In this document: positions 5,769-6,498 of the stretch, one piece after another
How positions within the stretch are numbered: position 1 is the first letter of the stretch
Layout of the letters: every line of letters starts with the position of its first letter
From: Verrucomicrobiota bacterium
Lineage (GTDB): Bacteria; Verrucomicrobiota; Verrucomicrobiia; Chthoniobacterales; UBA10450
DNA: 6,498 bases
NCBI GenBank assembly: GCA_003219335.1
Contig: QHOF01000030.1
Location: 1-6,498 of the forward strand
Reading direction: 5' to 3'
The notes under the pieces: generated by a model
The model's database searches: none
Told to the model about the DNA's origin: nothing
Seen by the model: only the letters and a program-made list of their open reading frames with translations
Made by a program: the position numbers and the translations under genes

Positions 5769-6498
5769 TCAGATCGACGAGCCTTTGCCAGAAGCTGGGG
5801 CTTGCGTCGCGAAGTCCAGTTCGCGCGCCGCGGTTTGTGCTCCTAACATCACTTCCAAATTCGTGGCTGCTGTTTGCAGCTCGAACTCCAAGTTAGACAC
5901 CCGGGAAGTAAAAAAGTTAAAGGGCACCAGAGCGAAGATGGCAATACCGAGACCGCACGCCGTGGCAATAAGCGCCTCGGCAATACCGCCGGTGACGGCT
6001 TGCACCGCCAGCTCTTCGTTGCCGAGAAAACTGAACGACCTAATAAGACCGGTAATTGTACCTAACAGACCGAGCAACGGTGCCAAAGTTACGAGTGTGT
6101 CCATGACGACGAGGAATCGACCGGCGCGTTTGATCTCGATGCCGGCAGCGACCTGCAATGCGCCCTGCAACGAGGTGTGCTGGTGATTGAGGCCATTCCA
6201 CATCATGCGCAAAACTGGATCACGCGATCCGCGGGAAAGCCGGGAGGCTTCGGCGGTGTCGCCGTTTTCAATCGCCGTGAACACTTTCTCGATCCGTTTG
6301 GGATCTCGGCGGAACCAGCGACCACCCCACCAAAAGATTCGCTCGATCACCACGGTGAGCCCGATGATCGATACAATCAAAATCGGCCACATGATTGGAC
6401 CACCCTTGTGGAATTTGTCGATCAACCAATTGCTCCCGAGCACGCCGCCGCTGGGTTGCGCTTCAGCCGCTGGGGACGGGCTTGCGGCTGCGGGGCTT
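5769..6498 (-). CDS. exbB: ExbB/TolQ/MotA-family proton channel protein, N-terminus beyond right edge
   Basis: Forms the multimeric inner-membrane proton channel that works with ExbD to power TonB. Numbering from the GTG at 6443, TM1 is about 17-37 (MWPILIVSIIGLTVVIERIFW) and is followed by a cytoplasmic domain (about 42-110). TM2 is about 113-135 with APLLGLLGTITGLI, and TM3 about 152-177 with AEALIATACGLGIAIFALVP. T129 and T161 fall where ExbB has its conserved channel threonines. A short cytoplasmic tail ends GKGSSI. The GTG at 6443 has no ribosome site, and the frame stays open for 18 more codons to the window edge, reading an Ala/Pro/Ser-rich stretch (PAAASPSPAAEAQPSGG). I therefore take the true start to be outside the window, probably behind a signal peptide or extra N-terminal segment. 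It is the first visible gene of the cluster with exbD, tonB and exbD. Confidence 0.93.
   Translation of the reverse strand, partial: SPAAASPSPAAEAQPSGGVLGSNWLIDKFHKGGPIMWPILIVSIIGLTVVIERIFWWGGRWFRRDPKRIEKVFTAIENGDTAEASRLSRGSRDPVLRMMWNGLNHQHTSLQGALQVAAGIEIKRAGRFLVVMDTLVTLAPLLGLLGTITGLIRSFSFLGNEELAVQAVTGGIAEALIATACGLGIAIFALVPFNFFTSRVSNLEFELQTAATNLEVMLGAQTAARELDFATQAPASGKGSSI

Noticed and set aside
5725..6186. Plus-strand open frame of 153 codons
   Set aside because: It is antisense to exbB and the exbD start, with composition typical of a shadow frame and no recognisable domain.

Overview
The window holds seven protein genes in a tightly packed, moderately GC-rich chromosomal region. All are of recognisable families. 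I do not see a mobile element, CRISPR array, tRNA, rRNA or an evidently new system. The source looks like a Gram-negative (diderm) bacterium, because it encodes a TonB/ExbB/ExbD energy-transducing set and a lipoprotein. The leucyl-tRNA synthetase has lost the zinc-binding cysteines of the E. coli type. Together with an ExbB that has an Ala/Pro-rich N-terminal extension and AAATTTC-type heptad repeats, this makes Verrucomicrobiota (or a related PVC lineage) my best guess. That assignment is recognition from memory and is not proven here.

Layout from left to right. (1) Positions 1-413, minus: the N-terminal part of a lipoprotein with a 3D (Asp-Asp-Asp, double-psi beta-barrel) domain, cut by the left edge. 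(2) Positions 414-560: a short intergenic stretch with a perfect 9-bp hairpin just after mscL and an AT-rich patch that may hold the lipoprotein promoter. (3) Positions 561-3583, minus: leuS followed by mscL, overlapping by ATGA, so probably one translationally coupled transcript. (4) Positions 3584-3619: only 36 bases between the divergent starts of leuS and rdgB. (5) Positions 3620-4222, plus: rdgB, the non-canonical purine NTP pyrophosphatase. (6) Positions 4219-6498, minus: an exbB-exbD-tonB-exbD cluster, with exbB running off the right edge. The last exbD and rdgB are convergent and share the bases TTAA as overlapping stop codons.

How the genes work together. ExbB and ExbD form the proton-driven inner-membrane motor, and TonB carries its output across the periplasm to outer-membrane transporters. 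Here tonB sits between two different exbD genes. Their transmembrane halves are nearly identical at the DNA level, while their periplasmic halves have diverged. LeuS (translation), MscL (osmotic safety valve), RdgB (nucleotide-pool sanitation) and the 3D lipoprotein (probable cell-wall role) are housekeeping neighbours with no obvious functional tie to the TonB cluster.

The points most worth a second look are the exbD-tonB-exbD arrangement with its mosaic conservation, a heptanucleotide tandem repeat inside the editing domain of leuS, and the compact divergent and convergent gene borders on either side of rdgB.
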